The notes below the pieces were generated by a model, which saw only the letters and a program-made list of their open reading frames with translations, had not been told where the DNA came from and did not search any database. A stretch of DNA of 64,000 nt from an uncultured candidate division Zixibacteria bacterium (GTDB taxonomy: Bacteria > Zixibacteria > MSB-5A5 > GN15 > PGXB01): assembly GCA_937925655.1 (NCBI GenBank), contig CALAMC010000035.1:62001-126000 (forward strand). Direction: 5' to 3'. Positions within the stretch are counted from its first letter, which is position 1. The number at the start of each line of letters is the position of its first letter. Made by a program: the position numbers and the translations under genes. This document shows positions 36,501-43,933 of the stretch, in pieces.

Positions 36501-36774
36501 ATCGGTTGACCTGCTTGTTCTCGACATGATTATGGAGCCCGATTTCGACGGTCTGGCTACCTATCGTGAGGTAATTAAAACCCATCCCGGTCAGAAAGCC
36601 GTAATCGTCAGCGGCTTCTCCGCAACGGGCAATGTGCAGGAATTACAGAAACTCGGCGCCGGTGGCTATGTCAGAAAGCCCTATACACTGGAAACCATCG
36701 CTCGAGCGATTCGCAGCGAACTCGACGCGATTCTCGTAAGCGACAATGCCACATTGTCACCGACGGTCGGCTAA
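33550..36774 (+). CDS. Hybrid histidine kinase: periplasmic sensor-HAMP-PAS-PocR-kinase-receiver
   Basis: 1074 residues. TM1 is at about 10-30 and TM2 at about 253-275, enclosing a periplasmic CHASE4-like domain (YDYSFWDELVSF). HAMP and coiled coil follow, then a PAS/PAC domain (YDWDVTSGKIIWSG to GTMRDITERR). Next is a PocR-type domain (FQNMMDVFHRITGIASAIID with Cys/His residues in DICTRFHRCHPE and YRCKNN). The kinase core has the phospho-acceptor His in GGVAHDLNN and the ATPase N/G boxes (NLVANGCEA, DNGSGI, GSGLGLS). A C-terminal receiver has ILIVDDS, the phospho-Asp in LVLDMI and a conserved Lys in RKPY. GGGAG precedes ATG 33550. No cognate output gene is adjacent. Confidence 0.92.
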   Translation: MTIFRLQTKLSLLVGLVILLFVAGMFILYFSENGKVLDILENRREEKRALVKELASLYSEPSRTLAYDYSFWDELVSFVDRPDIAWAQENIDVGMETFKSTTVWVYNLNAGVIYAAASDKNYHPLLHDTILDATITAAFSRNWFSHFFYASDMGVLEVFTAPIQPSADNSRETPPFGFFVVGKILDEQYLQKIADVADLSIAIVPPDTALADSEPGAIIFAEPLPGVEGETVAVLHCRGDNPLYATYTRASYVSIIVLLVLGCTIFSLLVVSLHIWLSRPLNKISTALEEGDENAVTSLTAAKSEFGRIARLIKEFFEQQMELEEQVEAQSRARKTLAESENRYRVVLKQTGQLIYDWDVTSGKIIWSGAIASITGFSDDEYQRVDINEWERMIHPEDRPDAVTALDAATVAGSNYNVQYRLRRKDGSYIFVEDNGVFIVNDLGEAVRMLGTMRDITERRRAEEALRESEAAVRNKLKAIIEPEGDLGELALTDIIDIATFQNMMDVFHRITGIASAIIDTDGKVLVGVGWQDICTRFHRCHPETLKNCIESDTILTQGVAPGTFKTYRCKNNLVDMATPIILNGKHLGNFFIGQYLYEEDSPDVEIFRNQARRYGFDENEYLAALDRVPRYNKKLADEIMTFYFKFTGMISTLSFSTIQLARTLTERQQAEERQKILQEQLEKAQRMESLAVLAGGVAHDLNNMLGPVVGYSELLLRTLPQESDATRKARRIMKSAEDAAEVIQDLLTLARRGRYEKKVLDLNQIVLSFFESVGFQKLKERHKDAEFITRLSENPCLINGSRPHLEKVLMNLVANGCEAMANGGKLTIETEERYLTELIGGHRQIDNGRYILLRVKDNGSGIDKGDLQRIFEPYFSKKQLGKSGSGLGLSVVYGVVKDHGGYYDVFSEVGKGTEFIMYFPVSTVPIETSGTEKTTFAGGTESILIVDDSPEQREMAHDMISSLGYKVRTAANGHEAIAVLQTESVDLLVLDMIMEPDFDGLATYREVIKTHPGQKAVIVSGFSATGNVQELQKLGAGGYVRKPYTLETIARAIRSELDAILVSDNATLSPTVG

Positions 36775-36966
36775 TCCACGCCCCCGCCGGAATATCATCT
36801 TATTCTATAGAATACGGTAATTTAAAAATATCCATAATCGTTCATGGTGTCCATTTCCGGACAGTGCGACCTTTGTGGGGCAACGTTACCCTGTTGATAA
36901 ACAACGGGTTATATATCGGCATGGGGCTTGATATATAAAAAATAAAATTCGTTAAGGTGCATTTTT

Positions 36967-37113
36967 ATGGATCGCCAGTTGCCGAAAGAAATTATCGAAA
37001 AACGTCGTCGCAAACGATTGATGGCCGGGATCTCGGTTCTTGCTTCGATCATGATAATCGTCTGGGTTATCGGGAAAATCGGAACGTGGCCATCGAGCGT
37101 AATTCCAGATTGA
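36967..37113 (+). pseudogene. Truncated N-terminus of a HlyD/MacA-type membrane fusion protein
   Basis: 48 codons from ATG 36967. Residues MDRQLPKEIIEKRRRKRL followed by a membrane helix (MAGISVLASIMIIVWVIG) look like the cytoplasmic start and anchor of a periplasmic adaptor. Similarity stops abruptly near 37080-37105, where the sequence continues as a histidine kinase in another frame. Read as a deletion remnant. Confidence 0.5.
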
Positions 37114-37595
37114 GCGAATTTATGGCCAATTACGCCGACGTCGTGAGAATTCCAGCCCCGAACAAGGCCAGGCGCAACCTTCATGATTTGCTTAAGTCGA
37201 TTCACGCCCTGATGCACGAGGATTGTCTCGAACGGAGCATTAAATGGCGTTTTGAATTATTACCCGGTGTTTTCGAAATCAATATTGACGTCAACCAGAT
37301 GGAGCAGGCTCTGATAAATATTTTTAAAAATGCCGTGGAAGCGATCGATCGGAATGGTACGATGACCGTCCGTACTACTGCATCCCCTAAAATGCTTCGG
37401 ATTATCGATACCGGTCGGGGTCTGGATCCCGATACCCTCGCGCATTTGCTCTCCCCGTTTTATACGACCAAAAAGGACGGTCAGGGCATCGGGCTGACGT
37501 TAGTCCGGGAAATCCTTGCCAATCACGGCCTCGATTTCAGCCTGAAAATGAACCCGGATAACAAAACGGAATTTCAGATAATATTCGAGCGGTGA
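37105..37595 (+). pseudogene. C-terminal fragment of a histidine kinase
   Basis: The frame encodes the end of the dimerisation helix (SRLSEFMANYADVVRIPAP) and a complete HATPase domain: N-box NIFKNAVEAI, DTGRGLD, the FYTTKKDGQGIGLTLV ATP lid and GTEF-like TEFQIIF. The sensor part and phospho-acceptor His are missing; upstream sequence is the adaptor remnant in a different phase. The kinase type resembles those encoded beside MacAB-like export genes, so both pieces could come from one ancestral locus collapsed by an internal deletion. Possible expression from ATG 37119 or an upstream frame cannot be excluded. Confidence 0.6.
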
Positions 37596-37910
37596 AGATG
37601 TCTTCGAACCGGAAATACCGTTGATATCTTATTCATAAATACGATGAATATGCCTTATATTCGCATGAAGAAATAGCGTTTCATTCTTGAACGGGTATGG
37701 GCGACGTCCAGTGCCGATATCCAACAATGTTTCGAATCGAATCACTACCGAAAGCAAAGCAGGGACGATGCGACATTTATGAACATAATTATTGGTCATA
37801 GATAATTTCTGAATGGTGATATAATCCGACGCCTAAAATATCCTTACTCTTATCCGATGTTTCAAGCAGGACTCATGAAGATTCATGGACTAAAAACGTG
37901 AGGTGAAGCA
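37596..37910. other. Intergenic region, nothing recognised
   Basis: 315 A/T-rich bases between the kinase fragment and the lipoprotein gene. No convincing gene, repeat or hairpin seen. Confidence 0.5.
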
Positions 37911-38942
37911 ATGTTCAAATCAATCATGGATGTTTTTTTCATGGCTTGCATGCTGCTATTGGCTGTCGGATGCAGCGACAGCGATTCCACGAGTAGCCCG
38001 CAGATTCACCACCTGAATCTGCTCGATATTGGAGCACTGGTTGAGGAAACCGCACCGCCTGAATTTGTTACCTCGTCAGGCAGTCCGGCCGCAACAGATT
38101 CGCTCGAAATCTGGACAACCGGTCAATATGCCTTGCTGGGCAAAGTCTTTGGCTCCGAGGATCCGCAGACCCTTTATAAAAACCTGTATGAATTCACGGA
38201 TTTACTGGAAATGATCCAATACATGGTTCAGGTTGACGCGGACGGTAATATCATCACCGGCGTGTTTGTCGATTCGTCAATGGTGGATATGGAAGGGGAA
38301 GGCCCCTCTATGGCCCACTTCACCATTACCATAACGGAATTGACGGAAATTACGACCATTCCGGCTATCGCCCAGACTATTCTGGGAGAGACCGTCGATC
38401 TCGACTTCCTGATCACCGTGGAAGCGGATATATTCAACGCTATGCAGCTCGGTGTCACCATTAACGAAACCGAACAAACGATTTTATCCTTCCATAGCTT
38501 TGACCACGGGGAACAGGAAGAAACTATCCTCGTTCTGGCCAGCATGGATCCGTCCGATTCATCGTACACCTTCCGCGGCGTAGGCTGGGTCGGATATGAT
38601 AATGGTACCATATTCGGCTTCGGTTACAATATGACGTCCGAAAGCACGTCCGATTTTACATATCGGATGAGCTGGTACGCCAATGAACTCGAGGAAGACA
38701 TGCTTGGTTGCATTATCGGCGGCGGCAATAAAGACGTCCAATTCGCTCTCAAGTATCGCCAGTTTATGCCGGCCGATGCCGAAGAAATGGATGAATTCAG
38801 TGCCTATGATCAGGTCTTTGGCCCCAATTACGCCGAAGGCACCAGCCTGATTTCGGAATTTGATGAATATGTGAACGAGGACCTTATTTATACTCATGAA
38901 GCCATCCCGATAGAAACGTTCCCCAGTCCCTGGTCAGAATAA
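37911..38942 (+). CDS. Lipoprotein of unknown function
   Basis: 343 residues with a lipoprotein signal: hydrophobic MDVFFMACMLLLAVGC, with LAVGC as lipobox and Cys21 lipidated; the next residues SDSDS give an Asp near +2. The mature part is acidic and rich in beta-type Thr/Ile/Val stretches, with few Lys/Arg. I recognise no domain. GAGGTGA precedes ATG 37911. The gene stands alone with its own terminator at 38972-39005. Confidence 0.82.
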   Translation: MFKSIMDVFFMACMLLLAVGCSDSDSTSSPQIHHLNLLDIGALVEETAPPEFVTSSGSPAATDSLEIWTTGQYALLGKVFGSEDPQTLYKNLYEFTDLLEMIQYMVQVDADGNIITGVFVDSSMVDMEGEGPSMAHFTITITELTEITTIPAIAQTILGETVDLDFLITVEADIFNAMQLGVTINETEQTILSFHSFDHGEQEETILVLASMDPSDSSYTFRGVGWVGYDNGTIFGFGYNMTSESTSDFTYRMSWYANELEEDMLGCIIGGGNKDVQFALKYRQFMPADAEEMDEFSAYDQVFGPNYAEGTSLISEFDEYVNEDLIYTHEAIPIETFPSPWSE

Positions 38943-38971
38943 ATCACAGCGCAACTACTTATGCGCACAGC

Positions 38972-39005
38972 AAAAATACCCCGTCTGTTCGACGGGGTAT
39001 TTTTG
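38972..39005 (+). terminator. Rho-independent terminator
   Basis: AAAATACCCCGTC and GACGGGGTATTTT form a 13-base perfect stem with a five-base loop (TGTTC), ending in a T-run. It closes the lipoprotein gene and insulates the peptide locus that follows. Confidence 0.9.
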
Positions 39006-39084
39006 TGGGTCATTGCCATATAATCATTCGTCCGGCCGGAGAAATATCAACCGTGAATTTCATGCCGCCGTGTCAATTTTGGTC

Positions 39085-39113
39085 TTGACTTTCCCGACCG
39101 CCGAGAATAAATT
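39085..39113 (+). promoter_or_regulatory. Promoter of the peptide (RiPP) locus
   Basis: TTGACT (39085-39090) and TAAATT (39108-39113) with a 17-base spacer. A start near 39120 would give a leader of about 135 bases before the precursor gene. Confidence 0.55.
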
Positions 39114-39179
39114 ATTTCAATAAGACGGCGGGGTAAAAATGACACCTTCTTTTTTCCACATTGAAATACATTTTTAAAC

Positions 39180-39201
39180 AATCGAAAGGCGACTTTCGAT
39201 T
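39180..39201 (+). promoter_or_regulatory. 5' leader hairpin with GNRA-type loop
   Basis: AATCGAAAG (39180-39188) and CTTTCGATT (39193-39201) pair perfectly around the tetraloop GCGA. It lies in the predicted leader of the precursor mRNA, 38 bases before its ribosome site, and may stabilise the transcript. Confidence 0.6.
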
Positions 39202-39255
39202 TGCTGTCTTAATTGTATTTTCAACTCTTTCCTGACCGAAAGGAGGTGAATCTCA

Positions 39256-39357
39256 ATGGCAATGTTCTGCAACAAGGGGCCGACCATCATTGATTGGCCG
39301 CCCAAGAAGAAGTGGCCCGTTCCGCCGCCCCCGGATGATGATTATCTGTATATGTAA
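39256..39357 (+). CDS. Putative RiPP precursor peptide, 33 residues
   Basis: A tiny gene with a near-perfect ribosome site, AAAGGAGGTGA (39239-39249), the strongest in the window. The peptide starts MAMFCNKGP and has a remarkable C-terminal half: Trp14-Pro-Pro, Lys17-Lys18-Lys19-Trp20, Pro21, a Pro23-26 run, Asp27-29, Tyr30, Tyr32 and a terminal Met33. Cys5 is the only Cys. There is no signal peptide and no double-Gly leader cleavage site. It is flanked by hairpins and followed by RRE-radical SAM, ATP-grasp and nucleotidyltransferase genes and an exporter, which is how modified-peptide loci are built. The Lys3-Trp and Asp3 clusters are plausible crosslink sites. It is too short to recognise by family; the role is inferred from expression signals and context. 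Confidence 0.7.
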   Translation: MAMFCNKGPTIIDWPPKKKWPVPPPPDDDYLYM

Positions 39358-39369
39358 TCATTAGGTGGC

Positions 39370-39394
39370 CCCTTTATTCACTCTGAATAAAGGG
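39370..39394 (+). promoter_or_regulatory. Perfect hairpin 1 downstream of the precursor
   Basis: CCCTTTATTCA and TGAATAAAGGG form an 11-base perfect stem with the loop CTC, 13 bases after the precursor stop. There is no strong T-run, so it is more likely a stabiliser or partial attenuator than a full terminator. Confidence 0.75.
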
Positions 39395-39421
39395 ATGAAT
39401 CTTTTGGACACCATGATTTTA

Positions 39422-39454
39422 AAGGAAGAGAGAAAGAATCTTTCTCTCTTCCTT
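39422..39454 (+). promoter_or_regulatory. Perfect hairpin 2 before the first modification gene
   Basis: AAGGAAGAGAGAAAG (39422-39436) and CTTTCTCTCTTCCTT (39440-39454) form a 15-base perfect stem with a three-base loop. It ends 25 bases before the next start codon. The purine arm looks like a ribosome site that would be hidden by pairing. Likely an RNA processing or attenuation element lowering enzyme expression relative to precursor. Confidence 0.75.
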
Positions 39455-39479
39455 CACATGTTTAGCCCGGAGATGCTTC

Positions 39480-40253
39480 GTGCAGTACACCCGCGAACAG
39501 GAATTCTTGAGACAAAAGTTTCTTGCCGAAGCCACGGAATTGGTGGCCGGTTTGGAAAGGGACCCGAATATTTTGGCCGCCTTTTTGACCGGTTCGGCGG
39601 CCTGGGGGAAACCGAATCCTGACGGCGATCTGGATATTCTGCTGATTACCGAAAACAATCAAGGCGTTTTTTATCGTTACCTGATCCCGAAATTTTGTCG
39701 GACGCCCCGTCGCGCCGAATTCGGATTTATTCCGTTGGCAGTGGTATTGGAAAAAATCGAACGCGCCTATGGCGATCCGCTTAGCTGCAGCGCCATCGAA
39801 CAATTTAAAAATGGCAAAATTCTTTTTCAAAAGGAAGACCGGGGTGATCGGATAATCCGGGCCTGTCGCGACGTCGTCCCCGGCAAATTGATGATCGGCC
39901 GCAACATTAATATGGTCAGAGGACTAATGGAGTCTTTAAGGCGGGCCTTGGAATTAAAACAATACCGTAACGTCCTGTTGTTTTCCCGGAAAATCATGAG
40001 TCTGTCGGCGCGCTTGCTCCTGCTGGTTCGGGAACGACTTGGCGTGGCCAAAGAAAAGCAGGAATTCAGGGCGATTAATAGAATTTTTGGAAAGATAGAA
40101 TGCGGGCAATACGAAACGGTTATGGCGGTCAAAAGTATCGATCGAGAAAAATCTTATCTGACCCTCTTGAAAACTATGACTTTACTTGGCAATATATTAT
40201 CACAAAAAGCGGTTTCGGACAGAATTGTGAGTTATAATGGATTTCAGCGATAA
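39480..40253 (+). CDS. Nucleotidyltransferase, active-site intact
   Basis: 257 residues of the polymerase-beta-type minimal nucleotidyltransferase fold. The signature runs from TGSAAWGKPNPDGDLDILL near residues 36-54, with the GS motif and both metal-binding Asp of DLD. The rest is a helical domain (about 120-257) rich in Arg/Lys/Leu. Such enzymes transfer NMP to small molecules, proteins or peptides. Translation starts at GTG 39480 with GGAG seven bases before. It overlaps the next gene, a degenerate paralogue, by 17 bases. Position directly after the precursor suggests it may nucleotidylate the peptide or another cluster protein; that is inference. Confidence 0.8.
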   Translation: MQYTREQEFLRQKFLAEATELVAGLERDPNILAAFLTGSAAWGKPNPDGDLDILLITENNQGVFYRYLIPKFCRTPRRAEFGFIPLAVVLEKIERAYGDPLSCSAIEQFKNGKILFQKEDRGDRIIRACRDVVPGKLMIGRNINMVRGLMESLRRALELKQYRNVLLFSRKIMSLSARLLLLVRERLGVAKEKQEFRAINRIFGKIECGQYETVMAVKSIDREKSYLTLLKTMTLLGNILSQKAVSDRIVSYNGFQR

Positions 40254-40998
40254 ACAAGCAACTCATCTCCTTGAACAGGCCATACTTATCGCCGAGGATC
40301 TGCGCCAGGACCCATCGGTGTTGGCGGTTATCTTGAGCGGGCCGTTGGCCTTGGGAAAAGCTCCTGCCAACGACAAGTTATATTTTGTCATTATCACCGA
40401 CAAAGACGACGGCATTATCGAGCACCATTTCCTGAATGACGGTTGGGGTGATGTCCGCCACCCGGTCGAAATGGGTAAATTCCCTCTGGTCGTGGCAACT
40501 TTTTTGGCCGAACACGGGTATTCGGACATGGTTTCTTATAAGTCGCTGGAAGCCTTCCGTTGCGGCCATGTATTGTGGGAAAAGGAAAAGATCGGGACAA
40601 ACCTGATTGAGGCCTCCAAAAAGCATATTCCCGCCGCGGTTTTTATCGGTGAAAGTCTGCACGGAGCCGTCTCGGCTCTCGATGATGCCGTCGCCATGTA
40701 TAAAAATGAAGATTATAAAAATGCCGTGCTGATGGCCCGGGAAGCGGCGATCAAAGCCGTCGACATGGTCATTCGAGATAAAATTCAGGACGAAGATTTC
40801 TCTCTTATCGAGGCCGCCGAAAAATACCTGGCGCCCGAAGATTTTTCGTTGTTTTTGCAAATACTGGACATAGAAGAAGTCGATGAAAGCCGGGCCCTGG
40901 AAAGCGCCCGCATCGCCGGGGAATTCGCCCGCTTTACGCTTCGAGAAATCGGCGTCAATCCCGAACAGGTCCTTGACATTAAAGACAGAAAGCTTTGA
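40237..40998 (+). CDS. Degenerate nucleotidyltransferase paralogue
   Basis: 253 residues aligning along their length with the preceding protein: DLRQDPSVLAVILSGPLALGK matches its GS region, and the helical C-terminal domain is retained. The metal-binding DxD is lost: the equivalent segment reads NDKLYFVII, with Lys and Tyr at the two Asp positions. It should not catalyse nucleotidyl transfer and may be a binding or scaffold subunit. The overlap with the active paralogue (17 bases) fits a complex made in fixed ratio. Confidence 0.72.
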   Translation: MDFSDKQATHLLEQAILIAEDLRQDPSVLAVILSGPLALGKAPANDKLYFVIITDKDDGIIEHHFLNDGWGDVRHPVEMGKFPLVVATFLAEHGYSDMVSYKSLEAFRCGHVLWEKEKIGTNLIEASKKHIPAAVFIGESLHGAVSALDDAVAMYKNEDYKNAVLMAREAAIKAVDMVIRDKIQDEDFSLIEAAEKYLAPEDFSLFLQILDIEEVDESRALESARIAGEFARFTLREIGVNPEQVLDIKDRKL

Positions 40999-41000
40999 TT

Positions 41001-42350
41001 ATGGCACAATTGGAAGCGCTCCCCCCAAAAAGAATCCATCACTCCAAAGACGGCGTCCATATTTTTGTTAATCCGTACTGGGGCGGCAAGTTCGTCACCG
41101 ACGATCAGGGCGCTCTGGTCATTGAAATGATGGACCATGAAAATGACGAAGATCGCCTAGTCCAGCAAATCGCCGACAGATTGAATATCAATCCCTATGA
41201 AGCGGCGGCCCGCTTGGTGGCGTTTACCGAACAACTCTATAAACGGCGTATGCTCGGACAGGCCGAGGGGTTTAGTCCCGATAATCCGAAACCCGATTTC
41301 GGCTTTCTGGAAGTGACCAGAAAATGTGATACCCGTTGTCGCCTGTGCTATGTCGACTCCGGGCGGGAACTGCCCGATACCCTGACCGCGGAGGAGATAT
41401 ATAAAACGATCGATCAGATGGCCGAGCTTGGCGTGGAAAATATCGCCCTGACCGGCGGCGACCCGCTTACCCGCGCCGACCTGCCGGATATACTCGATTA
41501 TATTCGCAAGCAAAAGGGACTGCGCCCGGCCATTTCGACCAGTCTGTTAAGTCTTACCCGGGAACTGGCCCAGAAGATGGCCGAACTGGACGTGGCCGTG
41601 CAGATAAGTCTTGACGGTTGTACGCCTGAAACGAATGACTGGAACCGGGGTCAGGGGTCTTTTGAAAAGACCATGGCCGGGATACAACTTCTGAATGAAC
41701 ACGGCGTCGTCTTCCGCTTTGCCTTTGTCATAAATAAACATAATCTGCCGGATATTAAAGAAATGGTCGCCCTCGGCATTGAGCTGGGAGCCCGCGAAGT
41801 TGCCTTCGGCAAAGTCAAACTGGCCGGACGGGCCGCCGCGTTGAACGAGGCGGTGGTGCCTTCGACCGAAGAAATGATCGGGGCCTATCACCAGCTGTAT
41901 CGCTGTGATTTTGACGTCAAAAACTCCGGTTTGAAGGTTCGCTGCAAACACAATCAGGCGTTGCTCGCGGGACTGGATAACCGCGTCGGCTGTCTTCCCT
42001 GCGGCGCCGGCCGGACTTTCGTTCATGTCACGTATAACGGCGATGTCATCCCCTGTTCCCTGTTCAACGGCTGCCGAGATTTTACCCTCGGCAACGTTCA
42101 CCATGATCGGCTGACCGACCTGTGGCAAAGCTCGCCGATTTTCAGGTATTTCCGACAAACAACAGCCGATGATATCGGCGCCTGCCGCGACTGCCCGGTC
42201 AAGTATTTGTGCGGGGGCGGTTGCCGGGCCGATGCCTATCTTGGCGCCGGTAGCACCGATGCGGTCTGCAGTGATTGTGAAGACCTCCTGGCATACTACA
42301 ATTGGATTCTTGACCGGGGTTGCCAGGCCAAATATATAACCGCATTTTAG
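41001..42350 (+). CDS. RRE (PqqD-like) - radical SAM - SPASM peptide-modifying enzyme
   Basis: 449 residues. The first 90 form a PqqD-like winged-helix domain (VFVNPYWGGKFVTDD-like start and a helical end), the usual peptide-recognition element. The radical SAM cluster is CDTRCRLC (Cys109, 113, 116), followed by TGGDPLTRADL. The C-terminal SPASM domain has Cys in GCLPCGAG, DVIPCSLF and CRDCPVKYLCGGGCRADAY plus a final CSDC, enough for two auxiliary [4Fe-4S] clusters. SPASM enzymes crosslink or epimerise peptides or make thioethers. The ATG 41001 start follows the previous stop by two bases. Its substrate is most likely the 33-residue peptide at 39256. Confidence 0.92.
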   Translation: MAQLEALPPKRIHHSKDGVHIFVNPYWGGKFVTDDQGALVIEMMDHENDEDRLVQQIADRLNINPYEAAARLVAFTEQLYKRRMLGQAEGFSPDNPKPDFGFLEVTRKCDTRCRLCYVDSGRELPDTLTAEEIYKTIDQMAELGVENIALTGGDPLTRADLPDILDYIRKQKGLRPAISTSLLSLTRELAQKMAELDVAVQISLDGCTPETNDWNRGQGSFEKTMAGIQLLNEHGVVFRFAFVINKHNLPDIKEMVALGIELGAREVAFGKVKLAGRAAALNEAVVPSTEEMIGAYHQLYRCDFDVKNSGLKVRCKHNQALLAGLDNRVGCLPCGAGRTFVHVTYNGDVIPCSLFNGCRDFTLGNVHHDRLTDLWQSSPIFRYFRQTTADDIGACRDCPVKYLCGGGCRADAYLGAGSTDAVCSDCEDLLAYYNWILDRGCQAKYITAF

Positions 42351-42358
42351 AGGTACAC

Positions 42359-43006
42359 ATGTTTATCGTAATCGACGGTATTGACGGTTGCGGAAAATCG
42401 ACCCAGGTGAGATTGCTTCATGATAAACTCCTTGACCGGGGATTACCGACAACTATATCCAAATGGCAGGATTCCGCTTATATCCAGAAGCTGTTTATCG
42501 GCGACCTCATCAAGAGGATTCAGGAGGGTAGCGTCAGGATTCCTCCGGAATCCCGGACTTTTCTTCTCGGCGCCGATATTTCATACCGCCTGGAAAGCCT
42601 GATCAAGCCCCTTTTGGAAAAGGGGCAAATTGTTATCGGCGACCGTTATGTCTATAAAGTGATTGCCCAGGGAATTGCCCGCGGTCTGGAAAAAGATTGG
42701 CTGCAGCGGCTTTTTTCATTCGCGCCCGTTCCGGATCTGGTCATCATGCTCGACGTCCCGCCCGGTGTTTCGTTGCGTCGCATCACCGGCAGTCGGGAAA
42801 TTTCCTACTACGAAGCCGGTCTCGACGTTTTAAACACCAACGATAAAGAAGCCGCTTATCTTGAATTTCAAACCAAAGTGCGGGCGGAAATGCTGGATTT
42901 GATGAAAGCCGTCGGCGGCATTGTTATCGACGGGAATCTGACAGTCGAAAGACAGAACCAGTTGATTCTGGAACAGGTTCTGGCACGAACACAAGCTCCA
43001 TCTTGA
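42359..43006 (+). CDS. Thymidylate kinase-like P-loop kinase
   Basis: 215 residues of the thymidylate kinase family: P-loop IDGIDGCGKST at residues 5-15, the DRYVYK segment matching the DRY motif, and VIMLDVPPGVSLRRI before the lid. The lid region is shorter and less basic than in housekeeping Tmk. Being inside a peptide locus, nine bases after the radical SAM gene, it is probably not the cell's main dTMP kinase. It could phosphorylate the peptide, or a nucleotide used by the nucleotidyltransferase; neither is shown by sequence. Confidence 0.75.
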   Translation: MFIVIDGIDGCGKSTQVRLLHDKLLDRGLPTTISKWQDSAYIQKLFIGDLIKRIQEGSVRIPPESRTFLLGADISYRLESLIKPLLEKGQIVIGDRYVYKVIAQGIARGLEKDWLQRLFSFAPVPDLVIMLDVPPGVSLRRITGSREISYYEAGLDVLNTNDKEAAYLEFQTKVRAEMLDLMKAVGGIVIDGNLTVERQNQLILEQVLARTQAPS

Positions 43007-43024
43007 TATTGGCCTGAATTGACG

Positions 43025-43921
43025 ATGTTGAACTTTGGTTTGCTGGGACATGAATACGACGAGGGTATTCAACTGCTCAAACGCCGCCTCGAAGACCGCG
43101 GCCATCGGGCCAGGATTTTGAACCTGACACACCTGCCTCGAACCATTCAAACGACCCTCTCTGCGGACGGAATCATTTATGATGGATACGACCCGCGGGA
43201 ATGCGACTGCTATTATCTGACCGATATGGGACTTCGCGAACCTTTTTTCCATGTTTCCTATGACCGGGAGCTTTGGGTGAGACTCCGGGAAAGATACGTC
43301 CGATTCGCGTCTTCTGAAGCCGCCAATGTCAATTTCGCCGTCGCTCTGACCAATCTCATCGCCCGGATCCGGCCGATGGTCAATTTGCCGTACGTCTATT
43401 CGTATCGTTTGCATCATCTTTATCAATTGCACCGGCTGGCCGACCGATCTATTTCTTCTCCGGATTTTACGACGGCTTTTGAAAAACCGGCTGATTATGA
43501 TAAATCCGAACCTCTTAATCTTGATGAATATAAATACTGGGAAGTGCTGTCCTTTCCCAAGACCGGCCGGACGGATTTAAAACTGTGGTTTAAAAAACCT
43601 TCGGGAATAACATATAAATTGGTGGTGCTGGGCCAACAACTCATGGATGAAGCCCTGCACCTGGTCGAGGCCGATAAATCGGCACGCAAAATACCCCTGG
43701 CCGGGCTTCCCGGTCAGGTGGTCGAAACCTCCCGAAAGGCGGCCGGCGAGCTGGATATCAAATTCGGCGAGGTCACCTGCATATACAATAACGGCGAGGT
43801 CTGTATTTCCGATATCGACCCTTCACCCGATATAAAAAAATTGGAAGACCTCCATAATTTACATGTTTCTTCGGCGCTCGCGGATTATCTTATCGACACG
43901 GCCGCGAGCGCCCAAAATTAA
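43025..43921 (+). CDS. ATP-grasp-like protein, degenerate paralogue
   Basis: 298 residues clearly related to the next protein: the N-terminal FGLLGHEYDEGIQLLKRRLE matches its IGLFGQFNDADIQLLKAKIE. The ATP-binding core is worn: the equivalent of FFLECNVAP reads VCISDIDPSP, losing the Glu-x-Asn metal ligands. It therefore may bind substrate or partner rather than catalyse. Start at ATG 43025 rather than the upstream TTG. This mirrors the active/inactive pairing of the nucleotidyltransferases in the same locus. Confidence 0.65.
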   Translation: MLNFGLLGHEYDEGIQLLKRRLEDRGHRARILNLTHLPRTIQTTLSADGIIYDGYDPRECDCYYLTDMGLREPFFHVSYDRELWVRLRERYVRFASSEAANVNFAVALTNLIARIRPMVNLPYVYSYRLHHLYQLHRLADRSISSPDFTTAFEKPADYDKSEPLNLDEYKYWEVLSFPKTGRTDLKLWFKKPSGITYKLVVLGQQLMDEALHLVEADKSARKIPLAGLPGQVVETSRKAAGELDIKFGEVTCIYNNGEVCISDIDPSPDIKKLEDLHNLHVSSALADYLIDTAASAQN

Positions 43922-43933
43922 CGGGAGATTGCT

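Noticed and set aside
39480..40998. A HEPN-MNT toxin-antitoxin reading of the nucleotidyltransferase pair
   Set aside because: The partner is a worn nucleotidyltransferase paralogue, not a HEPN RNase, and the genes are embedded in a peptide locus.
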